64,000 nt of DNA from Pseudoxanthomonas sp. (lineage in GTDB: Bacteria; Pseudomonadota; Gammaproteobacteria; Xanthomonadales; Xanthomonadaceae). Location of the stretch: positions 3,844,001 to 3,908,000 of the forward strand of contig NZ_CP114978.1 of assembly GCF_027498035.1 (NCBI RefSeq), read 5' to 3'. Below, piece by piece: positions 43,906 through 52,963 of the stretch; the stretch's first letter is position 1, and each line of letters begins with the position of its first letter. The translations under genes were made by a program, and so were the position numbers. The notes beneath the pieces were generated by a model. The model saw only the letters and a list, made by a program, of their open reading frames with translations, was not told the origin of the DNA and made no database searches.

Positions 43906-44943
43906 ATGTCCAAAGCAGGATGGCTGTTCCTGGCAGCCGCAGCGTGCGGCAGCGCGCAAGCAGCCGAAACCGAAACATGCCCGACGCGGACCGCCCTGCC
44001 GCCAACGGTGAATTTCCGCGTCGACAACGACCTGTTCGGCGGGGCCCAGCAGGACCAGGGCTATACCAATGGCGTGCAGCTCACGCTGGTGTCGCCGAAT
44101 CTGAAGGACTACACCGACGATCCGTGCCTGCCGCGCATGGCGCGCCTGGTCAATCGCTACCTGCGCTGGATCCAACCGGAAGGCTTCGACCAGCAGAACA
44201 TGGTGTTCACGCTGAACCAGTCGCTCTTTACCCCCGAGGATTTCACCCGCAGCGACGTGATCCAGGATGATCGTCCCTACGCCGCGGCGCTGCTGATGGG
44301 CTTTGGCTACAACGCGCGCAAGGGCAACACTCTGCGCACGACCCAGTTGAAACTGGGCTGGGTCGGTCCTTCGGCGCGTGGCGAGGAAGTGCAGAACGCC
44401 GTGCACAAGGTGTTGGGTGATGAGAAATTCGAGGGCTGGAAGAACCAGCTGCGCGACGAGCCTGTGATCATGCTGCAGCACGAGCGCATGAACCGGTTCG
44501 CCTGGGGCGAGGGCAAGTGGACCTGGGATGCGATCACCCATTACGGCGGTGCGGTCGGCAACTACCAGACCTTCGTCAACGGTGGTGCCGAGATGCGTTT
44601 TGGTCGCTACCTGCCCGACGATTTCGGCAGCACGCCGCTGCGTCCGGCCGGTGAGAACACCGCGCCCAGCAGCGAGACCCGTGCCGGCGGCGTGTTCCGC
44701 TTCCATGGGTTCATCACCTCCGACGTCCGTTGGGTTGGCCGCGACATCACCCTGGACGGCAACACCTGGAAGGACAGCCACAGCGTGGACAAGCGCAATG
44801 TGGTGGCCTATGTGGGTGTCGGCGTGGCGCTGATGAAGGGCCGCTGGAAGTTCGCGATGGCCCGTTACTATTCGACCCGCGAGTTCGATGGCCAGGACGA
44901 GCCGCCGATCTTCGGCAGCTTCACCATCAGCCGCGCCCTGTGA
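43906..44943 (+). CDS. outer-membrane lipid A deacylase, LpxR-like (DUF2219)
   Basis: 345 aa. Signal peptide MSKAGWLFLAAAACGSAQA. The barrel starts with VNFRVDNDLFGGAQQDQGYTNG, containing the Asn-Asp pair (NDLF) of the LpxR active site. A later HERMNRFAWGEGKWTWDAI gives a candidate catalytic His. LpxR in Salmonella removes the 3'-acyloxyacyl group of lipid A; calcium dependence is expected of the family. The ATG at 43906 is chosen over 43870 because it opens the signal peptide. RraA follows after 20 bases. Confidence 0.85.
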   Translation: MSKAGWLFLAAAACGSAQAAETETCPTRTALPPTVNFRVDNDLFGGAQQDQGYTNGVQLTLVSPNLKDYTDDPCLPRMARLVNRYLRWIQPEGFDQQNMVFTLNQSLFTPEDFTRSDVIQDDRPYAAALLMGFGYNARKGNTLRTTQLKLGWVGPSARGEEVQNAVHKVLGDEKFEGWKNQLRDEPVIMLQHERMNRFAWGEGKWTWDAITHYGGAVGNYQTFVNGGAEMRFGRYLPDDFGSTPLRPAGENTAPSSETRAGGVFRFHGFITSDVRWVGRDITLDGNTWKDSHSVDKRNVVAYVGVGVALMKGRWKFAMARYYSTREFDGQDEPPIFGSFTISRAL

Positions 44944-44963
44944 CCGCTCAGGAGATCCGCGCC

Positions 44964-45455
44964 ATGCAGACCAAGTGGACCACCCCGGACCTGTGTGACG
45001 CCTATCCGGAAGCCAATGTCGTGGAACCGCTGTTCCGCGATTTCGGTGGCAAGCACGCCTTTGCCGGCCAGATCGTCACCATCCGCTGCAGGGAAGACAA
45101 CTCGCGCGTGCGCGAGCAGGTCGAGAGCGAAGGCACCGGCAAGGTGCTGGTGGTCGATGGTGGCGGTTCGCTGCGGCATGCGCTGCTGGGCGACATGCTG
45201 GCCGAGAAAGCCGTCGCCAATGGCTGGTCCGGGATCGTGATCAACGGCGGCGTGCGCGATGTGGAAGTGATCGCCAATCTGCCGCTGGGCGTCAAGGCGC
45301 TGGGCGCCACGCCCAGGAAGACCGACAAGCGCGGGCTGGGCGAGGTGGACATTCCGGTGCGCTTCGGCGGGGTGTCGTTCGTGCCGGGGCACTGGCTGTA
45401 CGCCGACGCCAATGGCGTGATCGTGGCCGAGGTCGAACTCACGCTGCCGGCCTGA
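44964..45455 (+). CDS. rraA: RraA, inhibitor of RNase E / HMG-aldolase-fold protein
   Basis: 163 aa (E. coli 161). The fold motif is VEPLFRDFGGKHAFAGQIVTIRC, followed by VLVVDGGGSLRHALLGDMLAEKA, GIVINGGVRDVE and VDIPVRFGGVSFVPGHWLYADANGVIV. RraA dampens RNase E activity; homologues can also be aldolases, and this one has the E. coli-like length. AGGAG lies 10 bases before the ATG at 44964. The stop codon sits in the loop of a short hairpin (45444-45465). Confidence 0.92.
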   Translation: MQTKWTTPDLCDAYPEANVVEPLFRDFGGKHAFAGQIVTIRCREDNSRVREQVESEGTGKVLVVDGGGSLRHALLGDMLAEKAVANGWSGIVINGGVRDVEVIANLPLGVKALGATPRKTDKRGLGEVDIPVRFGGVSFVPGHWLYADANGVIVAEVELTLPA

Positions 45456-45596
45456 AAGCCGGCAGCCGGCGTGGGTTCGCCTCGATGGCGATCAGGCCGC
45501 ACCGAGGCAAGTCCCATCGCCGCCGAAGGGCTCCCACGGACATGACACCGACAACGCGATGAGATACTGCGCGTTCCCGGTGCACGCTGTATCCCG

Positions 45597-47444
45597 ATGA
45601 TCTTCCGCTGGTTCGAAACCCTGATCGATGTGTTCGACCGGCCAGACGCGGGCACGCCGCCGACGGGGCTGGCGCGTTTCTACGCCCATTACCTGCGCCG
45701 GGGGCGTTGGGTGCTGGCGGCGATGTTTGCGGTGGGGTTCGCCGTGGCATTGGTGGAAGTGGCGCTGTTCGATTTCCTGGGCAAGCTGGTCGACCTGGCC
45801 AAGGCCGAGGATGCAGCCGGATTCTTCCAGCGCCATGGCCTGCAATTGCTCGGGATGGCGGCAGTGGCGATCGTGCTGCGTCCGTTGCTGATGGCGCTGG
45901 GCGACCTGCTGATGCACCAGGGCGTGACCCCGGCGTTGACCGCGCGCATCCGCTGGCAGCAGCATCGGCACGTGGTGCGGCAGAGCCTGGCGTTCTTCCA
46001 GAACGACTACGCCGGGCGCATCGCCAACCGGATCATGCAGACCGGCGCTTCATTGCGTGAATCGGCGGTGCAGATCGTCGATGCGCTGTGGTACGTGGCG
46101 GTCTATACCGGAAGCGCGTTGGTGCTGTTTGCACAAGCCGATTGGCGACTGATGCTGCCGCTGATCACCTGGTTGCTGGCTTACATCGTGACCCTGGTGA
46201 TCTTCGTGCCACGGGTCAAGGAACGCTCCTGGCGCGCGTCCGAATCCAAGTCGCGGCTGATGGGGCGGGTGGTCGATGGCTACACCAACATCGCCACGCT
46301 CAAGCTGTTCCCGCATGCCCGGCGCGAGGACGATTACGTCGCCGAGGCGGTGCGCGAGAATCTGGAAAAGGTCCAGCGCATGACCCGGCTGACCACCGCG
46401 ATGGATGTGACCATCGCCGTGCTCAACGGGCTGATGATCGCCTTTACCGCCGGGCTGGGTCTGTGGCTGTGGCAGCGCGGTTCGATCACAGTGGGCGCCA
46501 TCGCGCTGTCGACCGGACTGGTGATCCGCATCGAGAACATGTCGGGCTGGATCATGTGGGTGGTCAATGGCCTGTTCGAGGACATCGGTACCGTGCAGGA
46601 CGGCATGGAGACCGTGGCCCATCCGCATACGGTGACCGACCGGGCCGACGCGAAGCCGCTGCTGGTCAGCCGCGGCGAAGTGCGCTTCGAGGACATCCAT
46701 TTCCATTACGGCAAGCGCGGCGGGGTGATCTCCGGCCTGGACCTGGTCGTGCAGCCAGGCGAGAAGATCGGCCTGGTCGGGCCATCGGGCGCCGGCAAGT
46801 CCACCCTGGTCAACGTGCTGCTGCGCCTGTACGACCTGGAGGCCGGGCGGATCCTGGTTGATGGCCAGGACATCGCCGGGGTTACCCAGGACAGCTTGCG
46901 CGCGCAGATCGGCGTGGTGACCCAGGACACCTCATTGCTGCACCGTTCGATCCTGGACAACCTGCGCTACGGACGCCCGGACGCAGACATGGCGCAGATC
47001 GCGGCGGCCATCGCCCAGGCGCGGGCCGGCGGATTCATCGACACGCTGGTCGACAGCGATGGCCGCACGGGCCTGGAGGCCCATGTGGGCGAGCGCGGGG
47101 TCAAGCTGTCCGGCGGCCAGCGCCAACGCATCGCCATCGCCCGGGTGCTGCTGAAGGACGCGCCGATCCTGCTGCTGGACGAAGCGACTTCGGCGCTGGA
47201 TTCGGAAGTGGAAGCGGCCATCCAGGACAGCCTGGACACGCTGATGCAGGGCAAGACCGTCATCGCCATCGCGCACCGGCTTTCGACCATCGCCCGGATG
47301 GACCGGCTGGTGGTCATGGACGCCGGCCGGATCGTCGAGACCGGCACGCACGCGGAACTGGTCGCGCGCGACGGGCTTTACGCGCGGCTGTGGCAGCGCC
47401 AGACCGGCGGCTTCGTCGCCGCTGATGCATCGCCACTGCCGTAA
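45597..47444 (+). CDS. ABC exporter half-transporter (permease-ATPase fusion)
   Basis: 615 aa. Six transmembrane helices occupy about 35-310, with QQHRHVVRQSLAFFQNDYAGRIANRIMQTG as a typical exporter coupling region. The ATPase domain follows: Walker A GPSGAGKST (395-403), Q-loop VTQDTSLL, signature LSGGQRQR (about 503-510), Walker B ILLLDEATSALD and the His switch AHRLST. It is of the MsbA/ABCB type and works as a homodimer. Substrate unknown; no membrane-fusion partner is nearby. Confidence 0.93.
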   Translation: MIFRWFETLIDVFDRPDAGTPPTGLARFYAHYLRRGRWVLAAMFAVGFAVALVEVALFDFLGKLVDLAKAEDAAGFFQRHGLQLLGMAAVAIVLRPLLMALGDLLMHQGVTPALTARIRWQQHRHVVRQSLAFFQNDYAGRIANRIMQTGASLRESAVQIVDALWYVAVYTGSALVLFAQADWRLMLPLITWLLAYIVTLVIFVPRVKERSWRASESKSRLMGRVVDGYTNIATLKLFPHARREDDYVAEAVRENLEKVQRMTRLTTAMDVTIAVLNGLMIAFTAGLGLWLWQRGSITVGAIALSTGLVIRIENMSGWIMWVVNGLFEDIGTVQDGMETVAHPHTVTDRADAKPLLVSRGEVRFEDIHFHYGKRGGVISGLDLVVQPGEKIGLVGPSGAGKSTLVNVLLRLYDLEAGRILVDGQDIAGVTQDSLRAQIGVVTQDTSLLHRSILDNLRYGRPDADMAQIAAAIAQARAGGFIDTLVDSDGRTGLEAHVGERGVKLSGGQRQRIAIARVLLKDAPILLLDEATSALDSEVEAAIQDSLDTLMQGKTVIAIAHRLSTIARMDRLVVMDAGRIVETGTHAELVARDGLYARLWQRQTGGFVAADASPLP

Positions 47445-47497
47445 GAGGCTGTTCACGACGCTGGCTTGCATGGAGCGCTTCGGGCGCGCGCGACCGT

Positions 47498-47519
47498 GTA
47501 GCGCCGAGCTTGCTCGGCT
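47498..47519. repeat. single GTAG-headed repeat (SMAG-like)
   Basis: GTAG at 47498 followed by GCCGAGC-TT-GCTCGGC (47503-47518), the same core as the arms at 19813-19878 but in one copy. It lies between the ABC exporter and DUF885 genes, which converge, 54 bases after the exporter stop. Confidence 0.7.
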
Positions 47520-47589
47520 GGGGACAATGCCACCGCTGGGGTGACACCCGGCGCCGCGCGCGTCCTTGCGCGGGTTGCATTGCTCGCCA

Positions 47590-49404
47590 TCACTCGATCG
47601 GCTGGTCCAGCATCAGCTCCCGCGCGAAGCGCACCGGCGGTGCACCGTAGGACAGCAGCTGGTCGTGGTAGGCCTTGAGGTTGAATTTCTCGCCGAGCTT
47701 GGCTTCCACCGCCTTGCGGGTATCGAGCTGCTCCTGCACGCCGACGAAGTAGGTCGGCAGCTGCGCGCTGGTCAGCTGCACGCGCACCCATTTGCCTTTG
47801 GCTTCGCTTTCCTGCTGGAAGGCGTCGTGGACCATCAGGTGCATGGCCTGTTCATGGCTCCAGCCATCCACGTGCACGCCCTGGTCCAGGATCGCGTTGG
47901 AGATGGTGCGCAGGTAGAACTTGAGCTGGGTGAGCTTGTACAGCGGATCATCGGCCTGATACCCCTGCTCGGTCATCATGTGCTCGGTGTAGACCGCCCA
48001 GCCTTCGGCAAACAGGCCAGAGCGCAGCACCGCGCGCAGCGTCGAGGGGAACTTGGCCGAATGCCAGCCTTCCAGGTAATGGCCTGGCGTGCCCTCGTGG
48101 ATGGAGAGCAGCTTGATCATGCGGTTGTTGTATTCACGCAGGAACGAATCGACCTGCTGGGGGTTCCAGTCCTTGGGGATCGGCGAGACCGCGTAGAAGG
48201 TGTCCAGGCCTTTGTCGAGCGGACCAGGGGAATCGCAGTAGGCCACGGCCACGCCTTGCTGGAACTCCGGCATCAGGATGATCTTGACCGGCGAGTCGGG
48301 CAGGGTGACCAGATCCTTGGCTTTCACGAATGCGGTCGATTCGGCGAGCGCGGCCTTGGCGGTGTCCACCACCTTGTCGCGGGCCGGCCTGTCGGCGTAG
48401 GTCAGCTCCAGCGCCGCTTCGATGCCGGCCTGCTGCTGGTCGTCGCTGGGGATTTCCGGCAATGCTGGCGCGCCGGGCTTGTCCTTCAACACGGTGCGCG
48501 CGATGCCGTACATCTCGGTGCGCACGCGCTTGATTTCGGCTTCGGCGCGCTGGCGGATCTCCTGGCGCGACAGCGCCGAGACCAGCGAGAACTTCAGCTT
48601 CTGGTCGTACTTCTCAGCACCGATGCGGAAGTCTCCCTTGGCGCCCGGCACCAGCGTGCCGTCGATCCATGCCTGCTGCTCGTCCACGGCTTTTTTTAGG
48701 CCTTCGGTCGCAGCGGCCAGGCGCTGCTGGTCGGCGGCGGACAGCGCCTTGGCGTGCGGCGTGATGAACTGGGCGACGACGTCCAGCACGCCCTTGTTCT
48801 GCTTGGAGACTGTCTGCGCGTGGATCAGCGGCACGCGGGCCACGTCGATGTTGGCGCGCTCCTGCGCGTACAGCGCGGGGATCTTTTCCATGCGCGCGAT
48901 GGCCGACTGCAGGCGCTGTGGCAGCGGCGCGAATTCGCGGGCCATCAGCCCGTACAGCGCGCCGCCGGCCAGGTCGTTGTAGGTCTGCGGGTCCCAGGCC
49001 CACGACTGCAGCGTCTGCTCGTTCCAGATGCTGCTCTGCAGCTGGTTGCGCAGGATCGCGGCGTCGACCTGGTTCTCGCGCGACAGGCCATGCACGTCGA
49101 GGGTGTCCAGTTCGGCCAGCTGGGTCTGGTTGAACGTCAGCGCCTTCTGGCGGCCTGCGGCGGACAGATCATCAAGTTCGGCGTCGTACTGATGGTCGCC
49201 GATCTGGGTGGCCCACACCGGCGACAACTGCATCCAGCCATCGACCGCGCGCTTGGACAGGTCGGCAAACTTCACGTCGGCCTTGGCGGTGCCGCGCATG
49301 GCAGGCGTTGCTGCAGCATCCGTGTTCGCGTCGGACGGCGCCTGTGCGGGTTGGCAGGCGGCCAACGCAGTGAGCAGGGCGGCGGCAAGCAGGCTGTGGC
49401 GCAT
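47590..49404 (-). CDS. DUF885 lipoprotein, probable metallopeptidase-like
   Basis: 604 aa. Lipoprotein signal with lipobox LAAC (about residue 17; MRHSLLAAALLTALAAC). The mature protein is alpha-helical, with the zinc-type motif HEGTPGHYLEGWH, a glutamate in LFAEGWAVYTE and DQGVHVDGWSHEQAM, all characteristic of the DUF885 family. Some members are thought to be peptidases. The start at 49404 is chosen; an in-frame ATG nine bases upstream is possible. A long inverted repeat lies just upstream (49435-49493). Confidence 0.85.
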   Translation of the reverse strand: MRHSLLAAALLTALAACQPAQAPSDANTDAAATPAMRGTAKADVKFADLSKRAVDGWMQLSPVWATQIGDHQYDAELDDLSAAGRQKALTFNQTQLAELDTLDVHGLSRENQVDAAILRNQLQSSIWNEQTLQSWAWDPQTYNDLAGGALYGLMAREFAPLPQRLQSAIARMEKIPALYAQERANIDVARVPLIHAQTVSKQNKGVLDVVAQFITPHAKALSAADQQRLAAATEGLKKAVDEQQAWIDGTLVPGAKGDFRIGAEKYDQKLKFSLVSALSRQEIRQRAEAEIKRVRTEMYGIARTVLKDKPGAPALPEIPSDDQQQAGIEAALELTYADRPARDKVVDTAKAALAESTAFVKAKDLVTLPDSPVKIILMPEFQQGVAVAYCDSPGPLDKGLDTFYAVSPIPKDWNPQQVDSFLREYNNRMIKLLSIHEGTPGHYLEGWHSAKFPSTLRAVLRSGLFAEGWAVYTEHMMTEQGYQADDPLYKLTQLKFYLRTISNAILDQGVHVDGWSHEQAMHLMVHDAFQQESEAKGKWVRVQLTSAQLPTYFVGVQEQLDTRKAVEAKLGEKFNLKAYHDQLLSYGAPPVRFARELMLDQPIE

Positions 49405-49434
49405 GGAAGGCATCCGGGACGTGGCGACAAGGGC

Positions 49435-49493
49435 CGCCGAGCATAGGCCATCGCTGCGCGCCCACCCAATCCATCGCTGGCCTATGCTCGGCG
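49435..49493. promoter_or_regulatory. 16-bp inverted repeat in a divergent promoter region
   Basis: Arms 49435-49450 and 49478-49493 are perfect reverse complements (CCGAGCATAGGCCA and TGGCCTATGCTCGG with two more pairs outside), separated by 27 bases. Each arm has TATGCT, a possible -10, one facing the DUF885 gene (start 49404) and one facing the GFA gene (49518). It may be a symmetric promoter pair or an operator. Confidence 0.5.
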
Positions 49494-49517
49494 CCACTGC
49501 CATGCCGGAGCCACGCC

Positions 49518-49865
49518 ATGTCCCACGTCGCCAGCTGCCACTGCGGTGCGCTCGCCTTCACCTTCGAAGGTGAGATCGACCAGGCCCTCGACTGCAACTG
49601 TTCGTTGTGTCGCCGCCGTGGGGTCCTGTTGTGGTTTACGCCGAAGTCGGCGGTGCGTTTCCAGGTCGATCCCGCCGCGCTGCGCACCTACACCTTCAAC
49701 ACGCACAGGTTGCAGCATCACTTCTGCGGCATCTGTGGCGTGGCGCCCTTCAGCGAAGGCATTGCCCCGGATGGCACCGAAACGGTGGCGGTCAACCTGC
49801 GTTGCGTGCCGGCGCTGGACCTGGCCGCGCTGAAGGTCGTTGCCCACGACGGCGCATCGAGATAG
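49518..49865 (+). CDS. GFA-family zinc protein
   Basis: 115 aa of the glutathione-dependent formaldehyde-activating enzyme (GFA/CENP-V) fold. Zinc ligands: CHCG near residue 7, CNCSLCRR (about 26-33) and CGICG (about 70-74). Most small family members are of unknown function and need not act on formaldehyde. The gene is convergent with a LysR regulator, 8 bases apart. Confidence 0.88.
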   Translation: MSHVASCHCGALAFTFEGEIDQALDCNCSLCRRRGVLLWFTPKSAVRFQVDPAALRTYTFNTHRLQHHFCGICGVAPFSEGIAPDGTETVAVNLRCVPALDLAALKVVAHDGASR

Positions 49866-49873
49866 ACAAAGGC

Positions 49874-50812
49874 TCACCCCGCCGGCGGGCGGCCCAGCAG
49901 TTCGTCCGGTACGGCGGGCATCGGCGTGCGTTCGTCCTTGGCCTGGTCCTTGAGCCAGTCCAGGAACAGCTGGCCGGCCGGCGACAGCGTGCGGTGGGCT
50001 GCATGCACGACGTAATAGGCAAGGCGTGCACGCATGGCCGGGCCGGGGAGTCGGACCAGTTCGTAGCGCTGCAGGTAGGCCGTGGCGATGTGCTTGCGCG
50101 CCAGCGCGGCGCCCAGCCCGTACACCGCCGCGCGCATCACATCGGTGCTGTCGCTGAACACGTGCGGTGTTGGCAGTTGCGGGCCATGCACGCCGGCTTC
50201 GCGGAACCAGTCGCGCCAGCCTTGCGGCCCAAGGTCGGCGAGCATCGGCAGGCCGGTGATTTGCTCCGGGCGGGTGATGCCTTGCAGGCCGGGGAGGGCG
50301 GGCGAGGCGACCGGGAAGAGTTCTTCGTCCATCAGGTGATGCGAGATCAGTCCCGGCCAATGCCCGGCGCCGTAGCGGATGCCCAGCTCCGGGCCGTTGT
50401 CATCGAAGCGGGCCAGGGTCGGGCTGGAGTCGAACTCGACCCGGATCTGCGGGTGGGCGGCGAAGAAGCGCGGCAAGCGCGGCACCAGCCAGCAATAGGC
50501 CAGCGAATGCAGCGTGGTCACGCGCAACGGCACCACGTCGCCGCGCGCGTGCAGGGCGCCGGCGACGGCTGCGACATCGGCCAGTGCCACGCTGGCGGCA
50601 TCGGCCAGCTGCCGGCCTTCGGTGGTGAGGGTGACGCCCCGCGCGTGACGCTGGAACAGGCTCACGCCCAGCAGGCTTTCCAGCTTGCGCACATGGTGGC
50701 TGACCGCGCTGGCGGTCAGGTGCAGTTCTTCGGCCGCGTGGGCCAGGTTCTGGTGGCGGGCGGCAGCGGCAAAGACGCCGAGCGAGGGCAGCAGGGTCGA
50801 GCGCAGTTGCAT
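49874..50812 (-). CDS. LysR-family transcriptional regulator (GcvA-like)
   Basis: 312 aa. HTH at about 1-60 (LGVFAAAARHQNLAHAAEELHLTASAVSHHVRKLE), effector domain 90-300 with GPELGIRYGAGHWPG and SDSTDVMRAAVYGLGAALARKH, features of the GcvA subgroup. The start at 50812 (MQLRST) is chosen over 50824. It is divergent from the EamA exporter at 50994; identical inverted repeats sit near both starts, which is the usual layout for a LysR protein that controls its neighbour. Confidence 0.9.
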   Translation of the reverse strand: MQLRSTLLPSLGVFAAAARHQNLAHAAEELHLTASAVSHHVRKLESLLGVSLFQRHARGVTLTTEGRQLADAASVALADVAAVAGALHARGDVVPLRVTTLHSLAYCWLVPRLPRFFAAHPQIRVEFDSSPTLARFDDNGPELGIRYGAGHWPGLISHHLMDEELFPVASPALPGLQGITRPEQITGLPMLADLGPQGWRDWFREAGVHGPQLPTPHVFSDSTDVMRAAVYGLGAALARKHIATAYLQRYELVRLPGPAMRARLAYYVVHAAHRTLSPAGQLFLDWLKDQAKDERTPMPAVPDELLGRPPAG

Positions 50813-50817
50813 GGCAA

Positions 50818-50961
50818 GGCACAAGCCAGATTTGTGTCAGGGATCGATACTACGCGCTTGTGAACAGGGGGCGTGCTGCGGATCCTTGCCACAGGGGGCT
50901 TGGCGCGCGGCGCGCGTTGCCACCCCGATTCCTCGAGCAAGCCAGCAGTCTGGCTTGTGCC
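50818..50961. promoter_or_regulatory. 13-bp inverted repeats flanking a LysR/EamA divergent region
   Basis: GGCACAAGCCAGA at 50818-50830 and its exact reverse complement TCTGGCTTGTGCC at 50949-50961 lie near the two ends of the 181-base intergenic region. The left copy overlaps CACAA-N7-TTGTG, a T-N11-A style LysR half-site arrangement. The pair may be the regulator's operators. Confidence 0.5.
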
Positions 50962-50993
50962 ACCCCTGAATTCCGCCACCCTCCTCCATCGCC

Positions 50994-51899
50994 ATGAGCC
51001 AGACGCTTTCCCCCGCTGCCCCCACAGATCCCGCTGCCGCCCGTGACTGGCGCACGCCGCTGGAACTCGGATTCCTGGGGGTGGTGTGGGGCTGCTCGTT
51101 CCTGTTCATGCGCGTGGCAGTCCCCAGCTTCGGCCCCTACGCCCTGGTCGAGCTTCGGCTGACACTGGGCGCGCTGGTGCTGCTGCCGTTCCTGTGGCGC
51201 GACCGGGCACGGTTCCCGTTGCGTCGCTGGCCCTTGCTGGCCGGGATTGGCGTGCTCAACTCGGCGCTGCCGTTCCTGTTGTTCGCCTGGGGCGCTGCCC
51301 ATGCACCGGCCGCCATCGGTGCCATCACCAATGCCATGACCGTGTTGTTCACGGCGCTGATCGCATTCCTGTTCTTCGGTGAAAAGATCGGTGCGCGCCG
51401 GGCGACGGCGCTGCTGGTCGGCTTTGTCGGCGTGCTGGTGCTGGCGGCCGGCAAGTCGGCCGGGTTGAGCGTGGGGCCGTCGGCGCTGGCTGGGACGAGC
51501 GCCTCGTTGCTGTATGGGATTGGCTACAACCTGGTCAAACGTCACATGTCCGACCTGCCGCCGGCGAGCTCGGCCGCAGCAACCCTGGGCTGTGCGGCGA
51601 TCCTGCTGTCGCCGTTGGCGATCACCCATTGGCCGGTTGCGCCGGTCCCCGCGAATGCCTGGGCATGTGCGGCGGCGTTGGGCGTGGTCTGCACCGGATT
51701 GGCCTACCTGCTGTACTACCGCCTGATCCAGCGGATCGGCCCAGCGCGTGCGTCCACGGTGACCTATCTGATCCCGGTGTTTGGCGCGCTGCTGGCCTGG
51801 GCGATTCTTGGCGAACCGCTGACCTGGACGATGTTGCTGGCTGCGTTGCTGATCCTGGGCAGCGTGGCGGTCAGCCAGGGCGTGTTCCGGCGCCGCTGA
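50994..51899 (+). CDS. EamA/DMT-family exporter
   Basis: 301 aa with ten transmembrane helices and the duplicated EamA domain: LGFLGVVWGCSFLFMRVAVPSFGPY, NSALPFLLFAWGAAHAPAAIGAI, FFGEKIGARR and the second copy VTYLIPVFGALLAWAILGEPL. The substrate is unknown; amino acid or metabolite efflux is common in the family. Divergent from the GcvA-like regulator, which is the probable controller. It is the intact counterpart of the broken EamA gene at 41874-42825. Confidence 0.92.
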   Translation: MSQTLSPAAPTDPAAARDWRTPLELGFLGVVWGCSFLFMRVAVPSFGPYALVELRLTLGALVLLPFLWRDRARFPLRRWPLLAGIGVLNSALPFLLFAWGAAHAPAAIGAITNAMTVLFTALIAFLFFGEKIGARRATALLVGFVGVLVLAAGKSAGLSVGPSALAGTSASLLYGIGYNLVKRHMSDLPPASSAAATLGCAAILLSPLAITHWPVAPVPANAWACAAALGVVCTGLAYLLYYRLIQRIGPARASTVTYLIPVFGALLAWAILGEPLTWTMLLAALLILGSVAVSQGVFRRR

Positions 51900-51903
51900 A
51901 ACG

Positions 51904-51933
51904 GCTGGCCACGCGTCGGGCTGCGTGGCCAGC
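51904..51933. terminator. hairpin between convergent genes
   Basis: An 11-bp perfect stem (51904-51914 with 51923-51933) with an 8-base loop lies between the EamA and cyclophilin stops. Neither side has a T-run, so it may only be a weak two-way terminator. Confidence 0.4.
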
Positions 51934-51952
51934 GCGGATCACGCTTGAAGGA

Positions 51953-52888
51953 TCAGTGCCCTGCGACGGTCTTCGGCGTGCGCACCGGTAGCGGCACGTT
52001 GCACAGGTCGATATGCCCGGCCGGACGCTTGTAGAAATCATCCACGCGGTTGCGCTTGGCTTCGGCCACGTCACGGAACGTCTGGCTGTCGGTGCGCAGC
52101 AGCTCCAATGGGGTGCGTTCGGCGGCTGGCACGTCGCTGGCCAGGCGGATCGATTTGATCGGCGTGCGCAGCGTGGCGTCTTCGTAGAAGCCCATCGGGT
52201 CGGGGCCGCGCGGGATCACGCTCAACAGCTCCATGCCTTTGACCACGCGGCCGACCACGGTGATGTTGTCGTCCAGCTGGCGCGGCGACTGACCGATGGT
52301 GACGTAGAGTTCGGCGCCGATGCTGCTGTCGTCGGCGTTGTTGCGGCCCGCGCCCAGGGTGCCGTAGCAATGCGCCAGCCAGGCCTTGCCGTTGGCGCTG
52401 TCGCGCGCAGCCGGGAACCCGTCGACGAAGCCGATTTCCTTGGCCCAACCATCGCTGTCGGGAAACTTCTGGAAATCCAGGCCCTTGGCACTGCGGTGGA
52501 ATTCGGCCGGCAGATGCGTTTTCGCGGTGCCCAGCGACTTGGCCTTGGCCGGGTCTTCGCCATCGGCATCGCCGAACTGCACCACGAAATTGTCCTGCGA
52601 ACGGTAGATGCTGGTGCCGTCCCAGAAATGCTCGTGGGCGAAAGTGCTGATGTTGGCCACATGCTCGGGTGCGAACTGCGGGGCCAGTTCGATTACCACG
52701 CGCCCGGCCGGCAGTTCCATGTACAGCGTGCGGGCCGGGTCCAGCGTGCGCCAGTCGCTGGCGGGCGAGGCGTCGAGGATCTGCTGGCCGCTGCGGTAGG
52801 GCTGCTTGACCGGATCGGCCGCTGTTGCCACCAGCGCAGGCAGGAGTGCGATGAGCAGCGCGGCGGTCAGTCGGGCAGGGGCAGGCAT
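51953..52888 (-). CDS. cyclophilin-type peptidyl-prolyl isomerase, exported
   Basis: 311 aa. Signal peptide (MPAPARLTAALLIALLPALVATA). The cyclophilin domain spans about 55-260: RTLYMELPAGRVVIELAPQFAPEHVANI, TSIYRSQDNFVVQFGDADG, SSIGAELYVTIGQSPRQLDDNITVVGRVVKGMELL in short stretches. It is longer than simple PpiA (190 aa), with insertions and a C-terminal extension. Likely a periplasmic folding helper. The start at 52888 opens the signal peptide. Confidence 0.9.
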   Translation of the reverse strand: MPAPARLTAALLIALLPALVATAADPVKQPYRSGQQILDASPASDWRTLDPARTLYMELPAGRVVIELAPQFAPEHVANISTFAHEHFWDGTSIYRSQDNFVVQFGDADGEDPAKAKSLGTAKTHLPAEFHRSAKGLDFQKFPDSDGWAKEIGFVDGFPAARDSANGKAWLAHCYGTLGAGRNNADDSSIGAELYVTIGQSPRQLDDNITVVGRVVKGMELLSVIPRGPDPMGFYEDATLRTPIKSIRLASDVPAAERTPLELLRTDSQTFRDVAEAKRNRVDDFYKRPAGHIDLCNVPLPVRTPKTVAGH

Positions 52889-52963
52889 GGGCGACTCGTG
52901 ATCAGGAAGGGAAGCGCCCGATTCTGACCGGGCGCCTCCACGTGCGCCAGCCACCGTCGCTCC

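Noticed and set aside
45444..45465. Hairpin at the end of rraA as a terminator
   Set aside because: The stem includes the stop codon region and is not followed by T residues; it may be chance.
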